NCBI GenBank assembly: GCA_001592145.1
Contig: BCWJ01000004.1
Location: 62,001 to 126,000, forward strand
Source: Xylanimicrobium pachnodae JCM 13526 = NBRC 107786
GTDB taxonomy: Bacteria > Actinomycetota > Actinomycetes > Actinomycetales > Cellulomonadaceae
DNA length: 64,000 nt
Direction: 5' to 3'
A program made the translations under genes and the position numbers. Below are positions 17,242 to 26,050 of this stretch, piece after piece. The number at the start of each line of letters is the position of its first letter. Within the stretch, counting starts at the first letter, position 1. Under the pieces are notes generated by a model, which was not told the DNA's origin, searched no databases, and saw only the letters and a program-made list of their open reading frames with translations.

Positions 17242-17562
17242 TCACTTGTCTCCCGGCGTGTTCGGCGAGTCGCCGTCCTGAGGACTGCGCAGGCCCTCGT
17301 AGATCTCCTTGCAGACGGGGCACACCGGGAACTTGTTCGGGTCGCGCCCCGGCACCCACACCTTGCCGCACAGCGCGATGACCGGTTTGCCCGACAGCGC
17401 CGACGCCATGATCTTGTCCTTGCGCACGTAGTGCGCGAACCGCTCGTGATCGCCCGGCTCGACCTCCGAGCGGGTCTCCTCACGCTCCAGCAGATCGGTG
17501 CCGGCGCCGGGGTCGGACGGCGCGGCAGGCCGCGCGGAGGGAGACGAGAGGGGTTGGGTCAT
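17242..17562 (-). CDS. DUF3039 family protein with a small zinc-ribbon-like motif
   Basis: 106-residue protein. The conserved C-terminal half (HERFAHYVRKDKIMASALSG, then GKVWVPGRDPNKFPVCPVC) marks the actinobacterial DUF3039 family. Cysteines in ALCGKVW and VCPVCKEIYE could bind a metal ion. Function unknown. It lies 34 bp upstream of the helicase gene on the same strand and may be co-transcribed. About 140 bp upstream to the nagB stop hold no recognisable element. Confidence 0.85.
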   Translation of the reverse strand: MTQPLSSPSARPAAPSDPGAGTDLLEREETRSEVEPGDHERFAHYVRKDKIMASALSGKPVIALCGKVWVPGRDPNKFPVCPVCKEIYEGLRSPQDGDSPNTPGDK

Positions 17563-17705
17563 GCGGGAGATTCTACGACCAGGCCCCCGACACGGCCCCG
17601 CCTCCGCCCCGACGGCCGTGCGGCGCGGCGCACGCGCGAGCGCCCCCGCGCGTCGGCCTCCCGAGGTGGGACGCCGGACGTACGAGGACGCTCGAGACGC
17701 GGTTC

Positions 17706-18488
17706 CTACAGGCCCTGCCAGGCCGGCTTCGTGGCGTAGGTCTGGCGGTAGTAGTCGGCGAGCTGGAGCCGACTGGCGGCCGCGTCGTCGATCAGCACGG
17801 TGGCGTGCTGGTGCATCTGCATGATGGTGGCGGGCCACATCGCGGAGACGGGGCCCTCCACGAGCTGGTGCACGGCCTCCGCCTTCTGCTTGCCGGTGGC
17901 GAGCAGCACCAGGTGGCGGGCGCTCATGATGGTGCCCAGGCCCTGCGTGAGACAGTGCACCGGGACCTTGTCGAGGTCGCCGTCGAAGAACCGCGCGTTG
18001 TCCTCGCGGGTCTGCGCGGTCAGGGTCTTGATGCGCGTGCGCGAGGCGAGCGAGGAGCCCGGCTCGTTGAACGCGATATGACCGTCGGTGCCGATGCCGA
18101 GGATCTGGACGTCGACCCCGCCCGCGTCGACGATCGCCTGCTCGTAGCGGACGCAGGCCTCCTCGAGGTCCTCGGCGAGCCCGTCCGGGCCCTGGACCTG
18201 CTCGGGCGCCCAGCCGACGCGCGAGGCGATCTCCTTCTCGATGACGTTGCGGTACCGCTCGGGGTGATCCGCCGGCAGCCCGACGTACTCGTCGAGCATG
18301 AACCCGCGCGCCTGCGCGAACGACAGCCCCTCCTCGGTGTGCCGGCGGGCGAGCTCGTCGTAGACCTTGAGCGGGCTCGAACCGGTGGCCAGGCCGAGGA
18401 CGGCGTCGGGCTTGCGTCGCAGCAGCTTGTCGATGTGGTCGGCGGCGAGGAGTGCGAGCTCCTCAGCCGGTGCGATGACAACTTCCAT
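17706..18488 (-). CDS. nagB: Glucosamine-6-phosphate deaminase
   Basis: Converts glucosamine-6-phosphate to fructose-6-phosphate and ammonia, feeding amino-sugar carbon into glycolysis. 260 residues, normal length. Phosphate-binding loop LATGSSPLKVYDEL; catalytic residues D66 in MLDEYVGL and D135, H137, E142 in GIGTDGHIAFNEPG. AGGAG lies 6 nt before the ATG. It follows the ROK kinase on the same strand after a 107-bp gap with no clear terminator, so it is probably part of the importer operon or has a weak extra promoter. Confidence 0.97.
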   Translation of the reverse strand: MEVVIAPAEELALLAADHIDKLLRRKPDAVLGLATGSSPLKVYDELARRHTEEGLSFAQARGFMLDEYVGLPADHPERYRNVIEKEIASRVGWAPEQVQGPDGLAEDLEEACVRYEQAIVDAGGVDVQILGIGTDGHIAFNEPGSSLASRTRIKTLTAQTREDNARFFDGDLDKVPVHCLTQGLGTIMSARHLVLLATGKQKAEAVHQLVEGPVSAMWPATIMQMHQHATVLIDDAAASRLQLADYYRQTYATKPAWQGL

Positions 18489-18595
18489 CTAACTCTCCTG
18501 CTCGGAACAGCCACGCACGGGGACCGCGCGAGGGAACGGACGTCGGCGGGGTGACGCCGGCGTGGATCGGTGCGGCGCAGGGTGCCGCCACACCA

Positions 18596-19612
18596 TCATG
18601 AGGCCTGGGTGAGGGCCGCGTTCCGTGCCAGCACAGCCGCACCGACCGCCGCGACGGGAACGGTGTGGGGCGCCAGGATCACGCGGTCCGCAAGATGAAG
18701 GGAGGCCAGGAACGGGGACTGCCCCGCCTGCCTGGCCAGCGCCGCCTGGACGGCGTCCAGGAGCGGCTGCCCGAGCTGCGACACGCCACCGCCCAGGACC
18801 ACGCGGCGCACGTCGACGCTCAGGGCGAGCATGCGCACACCTGCCGCAACCGCGTCCGCGTAGGCGTCCCGGGCGGCGACCGCCGCGGGGTTCCCCTGCG
18901 CCGCGGCCTCGAAGAGCTCGACCGGTGCGGGGCGGCCCGACGTGGCGGGCCACAACCGCTCGACGGCGGTGCCCGAGGCGTACAGCTCCAGGCAGCCGCG
19001 CTGGCCGCACGGGCACACCGGTCCCGCCGGGTCGATCGGGATGTGCCCGATCTCGCCGGCGGCCCCGCTCCCCCGGCGCACGGCGCCGTCGAGCACGAGA
19101 CCGGCGGCCAGCCCGGTGCCCAGCGCGAGGAACGCCAGGTCGAGGGGCCGGCCGGGCGCATCCGGCGCAAGGTGCGCCGCCCCGAGCGCGGCGATGTTCA
19201 GGTCGTTGTCGAGAACCACGCCGACGCCGAGCTCCGCGCTCAGCCGCCGCGCCAGAGGGAAGGGCGCGGCAATGCCGACGTTGACCGCGTAGCGCACGGT
19301 TCCGTCGTCGTGGCTGACCAGTCCTGGCACCCCGACCCCGACCCCGCCGAGGTCGGCGACGACGACGCCGGCCTCGGCGGCCACCTCACGCACCGCCCGC
19401 GCCGCGACCTCCACGACGGCCTGTGCGCCGCGTTTGGTGTGGAGACGAGCCTGGGCGAGGACGTCCCCGCCGGGGCCGAGCACCGCCGCGAGAGTCTTCG
19501 TCCCGCCGATGTCCAGGCCGACCGTCGGCAGCGGACCGCTCGCCGTGGCGGGCCGGCCGGTGCGGGGCACCTCGCCGCGGGGTCGGTACTCCACAGGCTC
19601 GTCGGCGGCCAC
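18596..19612 (-). CDS. ROK family sugar kinase, probably N-acetylglucosamine/glucose kinase
   Basis: 338-residue ROK kinase. ATP loop GLDIGGTKTLA, catalytic aspartate in VLDNDLNIAALG, sugar-binding EIGHIPID, and the zinc motif CPCGQRGCLE. There is no N-terminal helix-turn-helix, so it is an enzyme, not a repressor. The GTG at 19612 has an AAGG site and starts 5 bp after the permease stop. Position between the sugar importer and nagB suggests phosphorylation of GlcNAc (NagK-like); glucokinase activity is possible. Confidence 0.88.
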   Translation of the reverse strand: MAADEPVEYRPRGEVPRTGRPATASGPLPTVGLDIGGTKTLAAVLGPGGDVLAQARLHTKRGAQAVVEVAARAVREVAAEAGVVVADLGGVGVGVPGLVSHDDGTVRYAVNVGIAAPFPLARRLSAELGVGVVLDNDLNIAALGAAHLAPDAPGRPLDLAFLALGTGLAAGLVLDGAVRRGSGAAGEIGHIPIDPAGPVCPCGQRGCLELYASGTAVERLWPATSGRPAPVELFEAAAQGNPAAVAARDAYADAVAAGVRMLALSVDVRRVVLGGGVSQLGQPLLDAVQAALARQAGQSPFLASLHLADRVILAPHTVPVAAVGAAVLARNAALTQAS

Positions 19613-19616
19613 CGCG

Positions 19617-20522
19617 TCAGCCCTTGACCGCACCGGAGACGAGGCCGCTGGTCATCCGGCCCTGCACGAACAGGAAGAACACGATGACGGGGATGGCGAT
19701 GAGAGTGGACGCCGCCATGACCTGCGCCCAGTCGATGCCGCGGCTCGCCGAGGCCGACATGAAGGTGCGCAGCCACAGCGGCAGCGTCTGCGACGTCTGG
19801 CTGGGCAGGGCGACGAGCGCGACGGTGAACTCGTTCCACGCCTGGAGGAACGCGTAGACCCCGGAGGCGACGAGACCCGGCGCGAGCAGCGGCAGCGTGA
19901 TCCGCATGAACGCCTGGGTCCGTGAGAGCCCGTCCACCATGGCCGCCTCTTCCAGCTCGGCCGGGATCCCCGCGACGAACCCGCGCAGCATCCAGATGGT
20001 GAACGGCACCACCGCCGCCGTATAGATCACGGAGACGCCGATGACGTTGTTCAGCAGGCCGACGCTGGAGAGCATCTTGTACTGCGCGATGAAGAGGCCC
20101 TCGGCGGGAAGCATCTGGATGAACAGGACGGCGAGGATGAACGACTTGCGGCCCTTGAAGCGCCACCGGCTGATGGCGAGCGCTCCGAGGAAGGCGAACA
20201 CGAGCACGAGCACCACGGTCAGCAACGTCACCGAGAGGCTCATGCGCAGCGCCGGCCAGAAGCCGCTGCCGGACTGCAGCAGGTAGTGGAAGTTGGACAG
20301 CGTGCCCCGGGTCGGCAGGAACCGCGGAGTAGTCGATCGGAGCAGCGCGTTGGGCGTGAATGCCGAGAGCACCATCCAGTAGACGGGGAACGCCCAGCAG
20401 ACTGCGACGACGACGGCGAGCAGAGACAGGGCCCACTTGCCGATGCGGCGAGGGGTCAGCACCCGGCGCCGGGGCGCTGCCTGTGATACGTGGGCGTGCG
20501 GGCGGGTCGCGACGGTGGTCAT
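19617..20522 (-). CDS. Carbohydrate ABC transporter permease, MalG type
   Basis: 301-residue inner-membrane permease of the CUT1 family with six predicted helices and the EAA loop EEAAMVDGLSRTQAFMRITLP. Partner of the MalF-type permease, which it overlaps by 4 bp. With the lipoprotein gene it forms an importer resembling the NgcEFG class for GlcNAc or chitobiose. No ATPase gene is in the operon; many actinobacterial CUT1 systems share an MsiK-type ATPase encoded elsewhere. Confidence 0.93.
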   Translation of the reverse strand: MTTVATRPHAHVSQAAPRRRVLTPRRIGKWALSLLAVVVAVCWAFPVYWMVLSAFTPNALLRSTTPRFLPTRGTLSNFHYLLQSGSGFWPALRMSLSVTLLTVVLVLVFAFLGALAISRWRFKGRKSFILAVLFIQMLPAEGLFIAQYKMLSSVGLLNNVIGVSVIYTAAVVPFTIWMLRGFVAGIPAELEEAAMVDGLSRTQAFMRITLPLLAPGLVASGVYAFLQAWNEFTVALVALPSQTSQTLPLWLRTFMSASASRGIDWAQVMAASTLIAIPVIVFFLFVQGRMTSGLVSGAVKG

Positions 20523-21451
20523 GACTCGTCCTCCTTCAGCAGGCTACGGACGTAGGGGGCGGACAGCACGACGGTGAGGAGGAGGACGAAGATCGCGACC
20601 GCCGCCGCACCCCCGAAGTTGTTGCGGTTCATGCCGAGGTCGTAGATGAAGTTTCCGAGCAGGTTGGTCTCGGCGATCGGGGCGCCCGCGTCCTGGAGGA
20701 GCTTGATCTGGGCGAACACCCGCAGGTCCCAGATGATCTGGAGCAGCAGCACGATCGCGAGCACGGGCCGCACGAGCGGCATGATGATCCGCCACAGGAT
20801 CTGGGTCTTGTTGGCACCGTCGATCCGCGCGGCCTCCAGCAGCTCGTCGTTGACCTGGGTGAGGCCCGCGAACAGGGAGAGCGCGACGAACGGCACCGAC
20901 ATCCAGACGATGATGATGGTGGCGACCAGGAAGAAGGAGAGGGGCGTCGCCGTCCACACGTGACCGCGGAACCCGGTCAGGCCCATCTTGACGAGCAGCC
21001 AGTTGATGACGCCGTACTGGTCGTTGAACAGCCAGCGGAAGACGGTGACGGCCGCGATGACCGGGGTGGCCCAGGCCAGCAGCAGCGCGATCTGGAGGAC
21101 CACCTTGGCCCAGCCGTGCACGGCGCGCATGAGGAGCGCGAACGCCAGTCCGAGAATCACGGTCAGACCTGCGTTGACCAGGCAGAAGATGATCGAGCGG
21201 ACGACCACGGCGAACGCCGTCGAGTCGGAGAAGATGCGGGCGTAGTTGTCCAGGCCGGCGAACGTCGGCGGCGCGCTGCCGAACTGCTGCGCGAGGCCGA
21301 ACTCCTGGAACGAGGTGACGATCTGCCAGTAGACGGGGTAGCCGAGCCCGAGAAGCAGGACGGCGACAGCGGGGATCAGCAGGAGATATGGGGCGGCCGG
21401 CTTGCGGCGCTGCCGCACCTCCTGCGTGCCGTGCGCGGTGATGGTGGCCAT
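20519..21451 (-). CDS. Carbohydrate ABC transporter permease, MalF type
   Basis: 310-residue CUT1 permease with six to seven hydrophobic segments and the EAA loop LLEAARIDGANKTQILWRIIMP. The ATG at 21451 has AAAGGAG 8 nt upstream; an upstream in-frame extension is not supported. It lies 80 bp after the solute-binding lipoprotein gene and overlaps the second permease. Confidence 0.93.
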   Translation of the reverse strand: MATITAHGTQEVRQRRKPAAPYLLLIPAVAVLLLGLGYPVYWQIVTSFQEFGLAQQFGSAPPTFAGLDNYARIFSDSTAFAVVVRSIIFCLVNAGLTVILGLAFALLMRAVHGWAKVVLQIALLLAWATPVIAAVTVFRWLFNDQYGVINWLLVKMGLTGFRGHVWTATPLSFFLVATIIIVWMSVPFVALSLFAGLTQVNDELLEAARIDGANKTQILWRIIMPLVRPVLAIVLLLQIIWDLRVFAQIKLLQDAGAPIAETNLLGNFIYDLGMNRNNFGGAAAVAIFVLLLTVVLSAPYVRSLLKEDES

Positions 21452-21531
21452 GTGGGGGGCTCCTTTGCGGTCCGGCCGGGTGGTGCGCCGGGGTGCGGGG
21501 CGGGGTCGCCGCCCCGCACCCCGGGCGGGGG

Positions 21532-22872
21532 TCACTTGCCGTTCAGCATGGGGGTGATCTTGGCGTCGTACTCCTTGGCGAGCGCCGTCACGTCACCGCC
21601 CTCGGCGATCTTCTGGAAGAGCTCCTCGTAGACGTTCGCGCCCTCGACGGCGGCCCAGCCCGGCGCGGCCGGCGTGAGCTTCGAGTTCTGCGCGGTCTCG
21701 ATCATCGTGGTGGCGAACTTGTCGTCACCCAGCGAGGACACGTACTCCGAGTTGGCCGGGCCGAGGCCCGCACCACCGAGCATCTTCTGGTACTCCGGCG
21801 AGAAGATGATGCGCATCAGGTTCTCGGCGAGCTGGGGGTGCTGCGAGTTGGCCGAGATGGCGATGTTCGAGCCACCGGCGAACACGGGGGCGACGCCGCC
21901 GTCCACGCCCGGCAGGGCGAAGATGTCGAACTTGGTGTCGTCGGCCATCCCGTCACGGACGGTCTTGCCCTCGTCGTTGGTCGTCAGGTCACCGATCGAC
22001 CAGCGGGCCCACGCCGGAGCCATGATGGTCGCGCCGGTGGCCGGCGAGCCGTCCTCCCCGTCGTTGATGAAGTCCCAGTACGCGTCGTCCTTGGCCGTGG
22101 TAGGCAGGTTCGAGGCGCCCTTGAACATGTCCTGCCACTGCTCGAGGCCCTTGATGGTGTTGGGGTCCGACAGCGTGGAGGTCCACTCGGTGCCGTCGAC
22201 GGTGGCGAGCTCGCCACCGTTGGCAAACACCCAGGAGATGCCGTTGCGCCAGTCCTGGCCGCCGATGGCGAACCCGGACAGGTCGTCCGTGCGCAGCTTC
22301 TTGACGTCGTCGACGAAGTCGGCGAGCGTCTTCGGGGTCTCGGTGATGCCGGCCGCGGTCCACAGGTCCTTGCGGTAGAACATGTAGCGCGAGCCGAAGT
22401 AGTACGGCATGGCGTAGTGCTTGCCGTCGAAGTCGCCCGCGGCGACGAACGACTGGAGCAGGTTGTCGCCGCCGAGCTCCTCGAAGAAGTCCGGCGTGAT
22501 CTCACGGAACGCACCCACGGCGGTGAACGTCGGGGCCTGCGTGTTGCCGATCTCGACGACGTCGGGCGAGTTGGCCTTGTCGGCCAGCGCCGTGGTGAGC
22601 TTCGGGACCAGGTCGGTCCACGACTGCTCCTCGATCGTGAGCGTCGAGCCCGGGTTCTCCTTGGCGAAGGTGTCGACCAGGTACTGACGCAGGTCGTCGG
22701 GCGTGTCGGCGCCGTTGAGCCAGAGCGTGATGTTCCCGGCCTCAGCCGCGCCGGTGTCGTTCGGCTCGGGCGACGAGGCGTCGCCCGTCCCTGAGCCACC
22801 GCACGCGGTCAGCGCAAGCGCCAGGGTGATGGTCGAGGCCACGGTGGTGGCAACGAGGCGGTTCCTCTTCAC
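21532..22872 (-). CDS. Sugar ABC transporter substrate-binding lipoprotein
   Basis: 446-residue extracellular CUT1 binding protein. Signal peptide with lipobox LTAC (lipidated C24), then a low-complexity linker and the type I binding fold beginning ITLWLNGADTPDDLRQYLVD. GTG start with AGGAAG about 7 nt upstream. First gene of the importer-kinase-nagB operon and transcribed from the gap after the ROK repressor gene. Substrate probably GlcNAc or short chito-oligosaccharides, inferred from nagB, GH20 and the ROK genes; not shown by sequence alone. Confidence 0.92.
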   Translation of the reverse strand: MKRNRLVATTVASTITLALALTACGGSGTGDASSPEPNDTGAAEAGNITLWLNGADTPDDLRQYLVDTFAKENPGSTLTIEEQSWTDLVPKLTTALADKANSPDVVEIGNTQAPTFTAVGAFREITPDFFEELGGDNLLQSFVAAGDFDGKHYAMPYYFGSRYMFYRKDLWTAAGITETPKTLADFVDDVKKLRTDDLSGFAIGGQDWRNGISWVFANGGELATVDGTEWTSTLSDPNTIKGLEQWQDMFKGASNLPTTAKDDAYWDFINDGEDGSPATGATIMAPAWARWSIGDLTTNDEGKTVRDGMADDTKFDIFALPGVDGGVAPVFAGGSNIAISANSQHPQLAENLMRIIFSPEYQKMLGGAGLGPANSEYVSSLGDDKFATTMIETAQNSKLTPAAPGWAAVEGANVYEELFQKIAEGGDVTALAKEYDAKITPMLNGK

Positions 22873-22898
22873 TGCTTGTCTTCCTTCCGGTGGTGCAT

Positions 22899-22915
22899 CG
22901 ACGGTGATGCCGTCG
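22899..22915. promoter_or_regulatory. Small inverted repeat in the importer promoter gap
   Basis: CGACGG and CCGTCG with a 5-bp spacer, about 27 bp upstream of the lipoprotein gene start. The 115-bp gap between the importer and repressor genes should hold the importer promoter. The repeat is short enough to be chance. Confidence 0.2.
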
Positions 22916-22987
22916 CTGGGGTGTTGCAGATCGGGCTGTCCCCATGGGCAGGAACAGGTGATGTTGCGGTTCAGGCTCCGGCGGGTG

Positions 22988-24142
22988 TCAGGACACCCCC
23001 AACTGGGCGCCCAGGACGAGGACGGCTGCTCCGGCGAGGACCACGTCCTCGTCCAGGGTCGCCATCCGCAGTCGGAGTCCCGCACTGACGGCGGGCATCG
23101 TTCGCTCGGCGACGGTGGTCTGTGCTGCGTCACGCAGCGAGCCGTCCAGCAGGTCGGCGGGGCCGGACAGCAGCACCTCGCCGAGGTTCAGGGCCGAGAT
23201 CACCGGCGCGAGCGTGATCCCGAGGATGCGGCCGACGTGCGCGAGCGCGGCGTCGGCGGCGTCGCGGTCGAGGCCTTCGATGCGGCGGCGCAGCGCGGGC
23301 GCGGAGAGCACGGTCTCCAGGCAGCCGCGGCGGCCACAGGCGCAGAGCTCGCCGTCGTCGACGACGGTGACGTGCCCGAGCTCACCGGCCGCGCTGTTCG
23401 CGCCCCAGACGCGCGACCCGTCGACCACGAGGCCGGCGCCGACGCCCTGACCGACCGTGACCACGAGCATCGAGTCGCCGCCGCCGCCGAAGGTGTACTC
23501 CCCCAGCGCGGCGACGTCGGCGTCGTTGGCGACCTGGACGGGCAGGCCCAGGTGGTCCGTGAGCAGGCTCGCCAGCGGCAGGTCGGTCCACTTTCGGTTG
23601 GGTGCCTCGTGGACGCGGCCGGACTCGTCGATGACGCCGGGGGCGCCGATGCCGACGCCGATGACCGGCTGCGTGGCCGACGCGATGAGCCGGCGCGCGA
23701 AGCGTTCGATGAGGGAGACCAGCTCGTCGCCCGAGCGGTCGTGGACCGACAGCGAGCGCCGCACCACGGCCTCTCCCGTGAGTGTCAGGACGGCGCCGCG
23801 CATCACGGTGTCGTCCGAGAGGTCGACGGTGACGATCTGGTACGCGTCCGTGCGCATCCCGACGAGGATCGCCGGCTTGCCGACGCCGCGACCACGCTGC
23901 ACGCCGAGCTCCTCGACCAGCCCCTCGGCCAGCAGGCCGTTGATGAGGTCGGAGACGGTGACGCGGGTCAGCGACGTGGCGCGGGCCAGGTCGGCGCGAG
24001 ACGTGGGGCCCTCGTGGAAGAGGTGCTGGAGCACGAGGGCACGGTTGTGCGCTCTGGTGTGCTCCGGAAGCACCTTTGCCGTGGCGCGAAGACCGGACCC
24101 GAGGGTCCGCCTCGAGGCGCCCGCGCTGGTTGTCGAGGACAT
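22988..24142 (-). CDS. ROK family transcriptional repressor (NagC/XylR-like)
   Basis: 384 residues: winged helix-turn-helix at about 30-85 (HNRALVLQHLF, SRADLARATSLTRVTVSDLI, GLLAEGLVEELG) followed by a ROK sugar-binding domain with VGIGAPGVID, NDADVAALGEY, the EXGH-type AGELGHVTV and the zinc motif CACGRRGCLE. It probably senses a sugar or sugar phosphate and represses the importer operon directly downstream and perhaps the divergent hydrolase genes at 24384. It may repress itself through the repeat at 24147. Confidence 0.92.
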   Translation of the reverse strand: MSSTTSAGASRRTLGSGLRATAKVLPEHTRAHNRALVLQHLFHEGPTSRADLARATSLTRVTVSDLINGLLAEGLVEELGVQRGRGVGKPAILVGMRTDAYQIVTVDLSDDTVMRGAVLTLTGEAVVRRSLSVHDRSGDELVSLIERFARRLIASATQPVIGVGIGAPGVIDESGRVHEAPNRKWTDLPLASLLTDHLGLPVQVANDADVAALGEYTFGGGGDSMLVVTVGQGVGAGLVVDGSRVWGANSAAGELGHVTVVDDGELCACGRRGCLETVLSAPALRRRIEGLDRDAADAALAHVGRILGITLAPVISALNLGEVLLSGPADLLDGSLRDAAQTTVAERTMPAVSAGLRLRMATLDEDVVLAGAAVLVLGAQLGVS

Positions 24143-24146
24143 GTTT

Positions 24147-24165
24147 GTTAGTAAAGCGCCTTAAC
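24147..24165. promoter_or_regulatory. Candidate ROK repressor operator
   Basis: GTTAGTAAAGCGCCTTAAC, an imperfect inverted repeat (GTTA...TAAC arms), lies 5-23 bp upstream of the repressor start in an AT-rich patch of the 240-bp divergent gap. The GTTAGTAAA half resembles the TTAGTAAA-type sites known for actinobacterial ROK regulators. The rest of the gap up to 24383 has no clear promoter that I can name. Confidence 0.45.
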
Positions 24166-24383
24166 GAGCCCTCGTCTAACATCGCTGTCGCCCGAGGACC
24201 ACTCGTGATGCAACCGTAACCTGGATCACGGCGCGATCCGCACCCGACCCTGGCGCTCGACCCGGCGTCCTCGCAGGTCAGCGTGCCACATTTCTGACCG
24301 GCCCCGCACGCTGACGCGCTCGGATCAGGTGCTGGATGCGCCAGACGACGCCGACGCCACCCTCTCCGCCGCCTCGTGCCACG

Positions 24384-26039
24384 ATGTCGCGCGTGACGAA
24401 TCTGTCGCTGGTGCTCCGCGATGTCCGCATCCCTACGACCGACCGCGTCGACCACCTCACGCCCGCCGACCTGGTGGTCGCGGCGGGCCGCGTCCAGCGC
24501 GTCGAGCCCCCGGGCACGGCCCGCGGCGCCCACGTGATCGACGGCGGCGGGCGCGTGGCCCTGCCGGGCTTCATCGACGCGCACTCGCACGCGGGGGGCG
24601 CCGTGTTCGACCCCGAGGTCCAGCTCGCGCTGCTGCGCCAGGGCGTGACGGGCATCGTCGTCGGGCAGGACGGCATCGGTGCAGCACCGTCCGACGAGGC
24701 GAGCGCGCGGTGGTCCGCGCGGTACTTCGCGGCGATCGACGGTGCGCACCCGCGCTTCGCGGGCGGCTCCGTGCGCGAGCTGCTCGCCACCTACGACGAC
24801 GCCACGCCGATCAACGTCGCGACCGTGGTGCCCCACGGGAGCCTGCGCTACCTGGTGATGGGCGCCGAGCAGCGTCCCGCGTCGCCGGCGGAGACCGCCC
24901 GGATGGCCGCGATCCTGGACCAGGCGCTCGACGACGGCGCCGCGGGGCTGTCCACCGGGCTCGAGTACGTGCCCGCGGCCTGGGCCGACGAGGCGGAGCT
25001 GGTGGCGCTCGCACGCGTGACCGCCGCACGCGGCCTACCGCACGTCTCGCACATGCGCGGCTACGAGTCGGCGGCGGGGTCCGCCCTGGCCGAGCTGGTG
25101 CGGATCGCCGAGGCGACGGGGGTGGCCACGCACGTGTCCCACCTGCACGGCCCGCTCGACCTCATCGTGCCCGACCTCGCGGCAGCCCACGGCCGGGGCC
25201 TGGACGTCACCTTCGACTCCTACCCGTACCTGCGCGGCTTCTCCCTGCTGTCGATGGTCGGGCTGCCCACCTGGCTGCCGCTCGCCGACGCCGACGCCTG
25301 CCTGACCGCGCTGCGCGACCCCGCCGTGCTCACCCGCCTGCACGCCGAGCACCTGGACGCCCTGGCCGACCTGTGGCCGCGCGTCACCCTCGCGGGCCTG
25401 CCCACGGACGGGACCGGCCGGCGCGACCTGACGTGGGCCGCCGGGCTGCGGCTGCCCGAGCTCGCCGCTCGACTGGACCTCTCCCCCGCCGAGGCGGCCG
25501 TGACGATCCTGGTCGAGACCGGGCTGCGGGCGTCCTGCATCTTCGAGCAGCCCCCCACCAACTCCCCCGACTCCGTGCGCACCCTGGCGGACCACCCCAG
25601 CCACCTGACCGGGTCCGACGCCATCTACGTGCCGCGCACGGGCGCCCACCTGCACCCGCGCGGCTGGGGTGCGTTCGCGCGGCTGCTCGCCGGACGCGTC
25701 CTGGACCGCGCCACCGACCTGGGCGACGGCGCGGGCACGGGGGGCGGCGGGTGGTCGTGGTCCGACGCCGCCGAGCACCTGTCGGCACGCGCCGCCCGTC
25801 GGTTCCGCCTGACGGGCCGCGGCACGCTGACCCCCGGCTCCGTCGCCGACGTCGTCCTGGTGGACCCGGACACCCTCGCCGACCGGGCCACGTTCGCCGA
25901 CCCGTGCGCGCTCGCGACCGGGATCGACGACGTCGTCGTCGCGGGCGTCCCCGTGCTCGCCGCCGGAGCTCTCACGGGCGAGACCCCCGGCCGGGCCCTA
26001 CGCCCCACCGCGCACCCCCAGCCACACCCCGCCACCTGA
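24384..26039 (+). CDS. Amidohydrolase, N-acyl-D-amino-acid deacylase (D-aminoacylase) family
   Basis: 551-residue metal-dependent amidohydrolase. Metal histidines are H67 and H69 in DAHSHAGG; later ones lie in HVSHMRGYES and HVSHLHGP; the catalytic aspartate is in LTGSDAIYVP. D-aminoacylases usually have a bridging cysteine in GNCG after the second strand; here the motif is GQDG, with Asp in place of Cys. Cytoplasmic. It is divergent from the ROK repressor and 11 bp upstream of the GH20 gene, so deacetylation of an N-acetylated amino sugar is a reasonable guess, especially as no canonical nagA lies in the window. Action on N-acyl-D-amino acids is the annotation-based alternative. Confidence 0.8.
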   Translation: MSRVTNLSLVLRDVRIPTTDRVDHLTPADLVVAAGRVQRVEPPGTARGAHVIDGGGRVALPGFIDAHSHAGGAVFDPEVQLALLRQGVTGIVVGQDGIGAAPSDEASARWSARYFAAIDGAHPRFAGGSVRELLATYDDATPINVATVVPHGSLRYLVMGAEQRPASPAETARMAAILDQALDDGAAGLSTGLEYVPAAWADEAELVALARVTAARGLPHVSHMRGYESAAGSALAELVRIAEATGVATHVSHLHGPLDLIVPDLAAAHGRGLDVTFDSYPYLRGFSLLSMVGLPTWLPLADADACLTALRDPAVLTRLHAEHLDALADLWPRVTLAGLPTDGTGRRDLTWAAGLRLPELAARLDLSPAEAAVTILVETGLRASCIFEQPPTNSPDSVRTLADHPSHLTGSDAIYVPRTGAHLHPRGWGAFARLLAGRVLDRATDLGDGAGTGGGGWSWSDAAEHLSARAARRFRLTGRGTLTPGSVADVVLVDPDTLADRATFADPCALATGIDDVVVAGVPVLAAGALTGETPGRALRPTAHPQPHPAT

Positions 26040-26050
26040 AGGAAGCCGCC

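Noticed and set aside
22899-22915. Strong operator claim for the CGACGG/CCGTCG repeat
   Set aside because: Arms of 6 bp in GC-rich DNA are expected by chance; listed only at low confidence.
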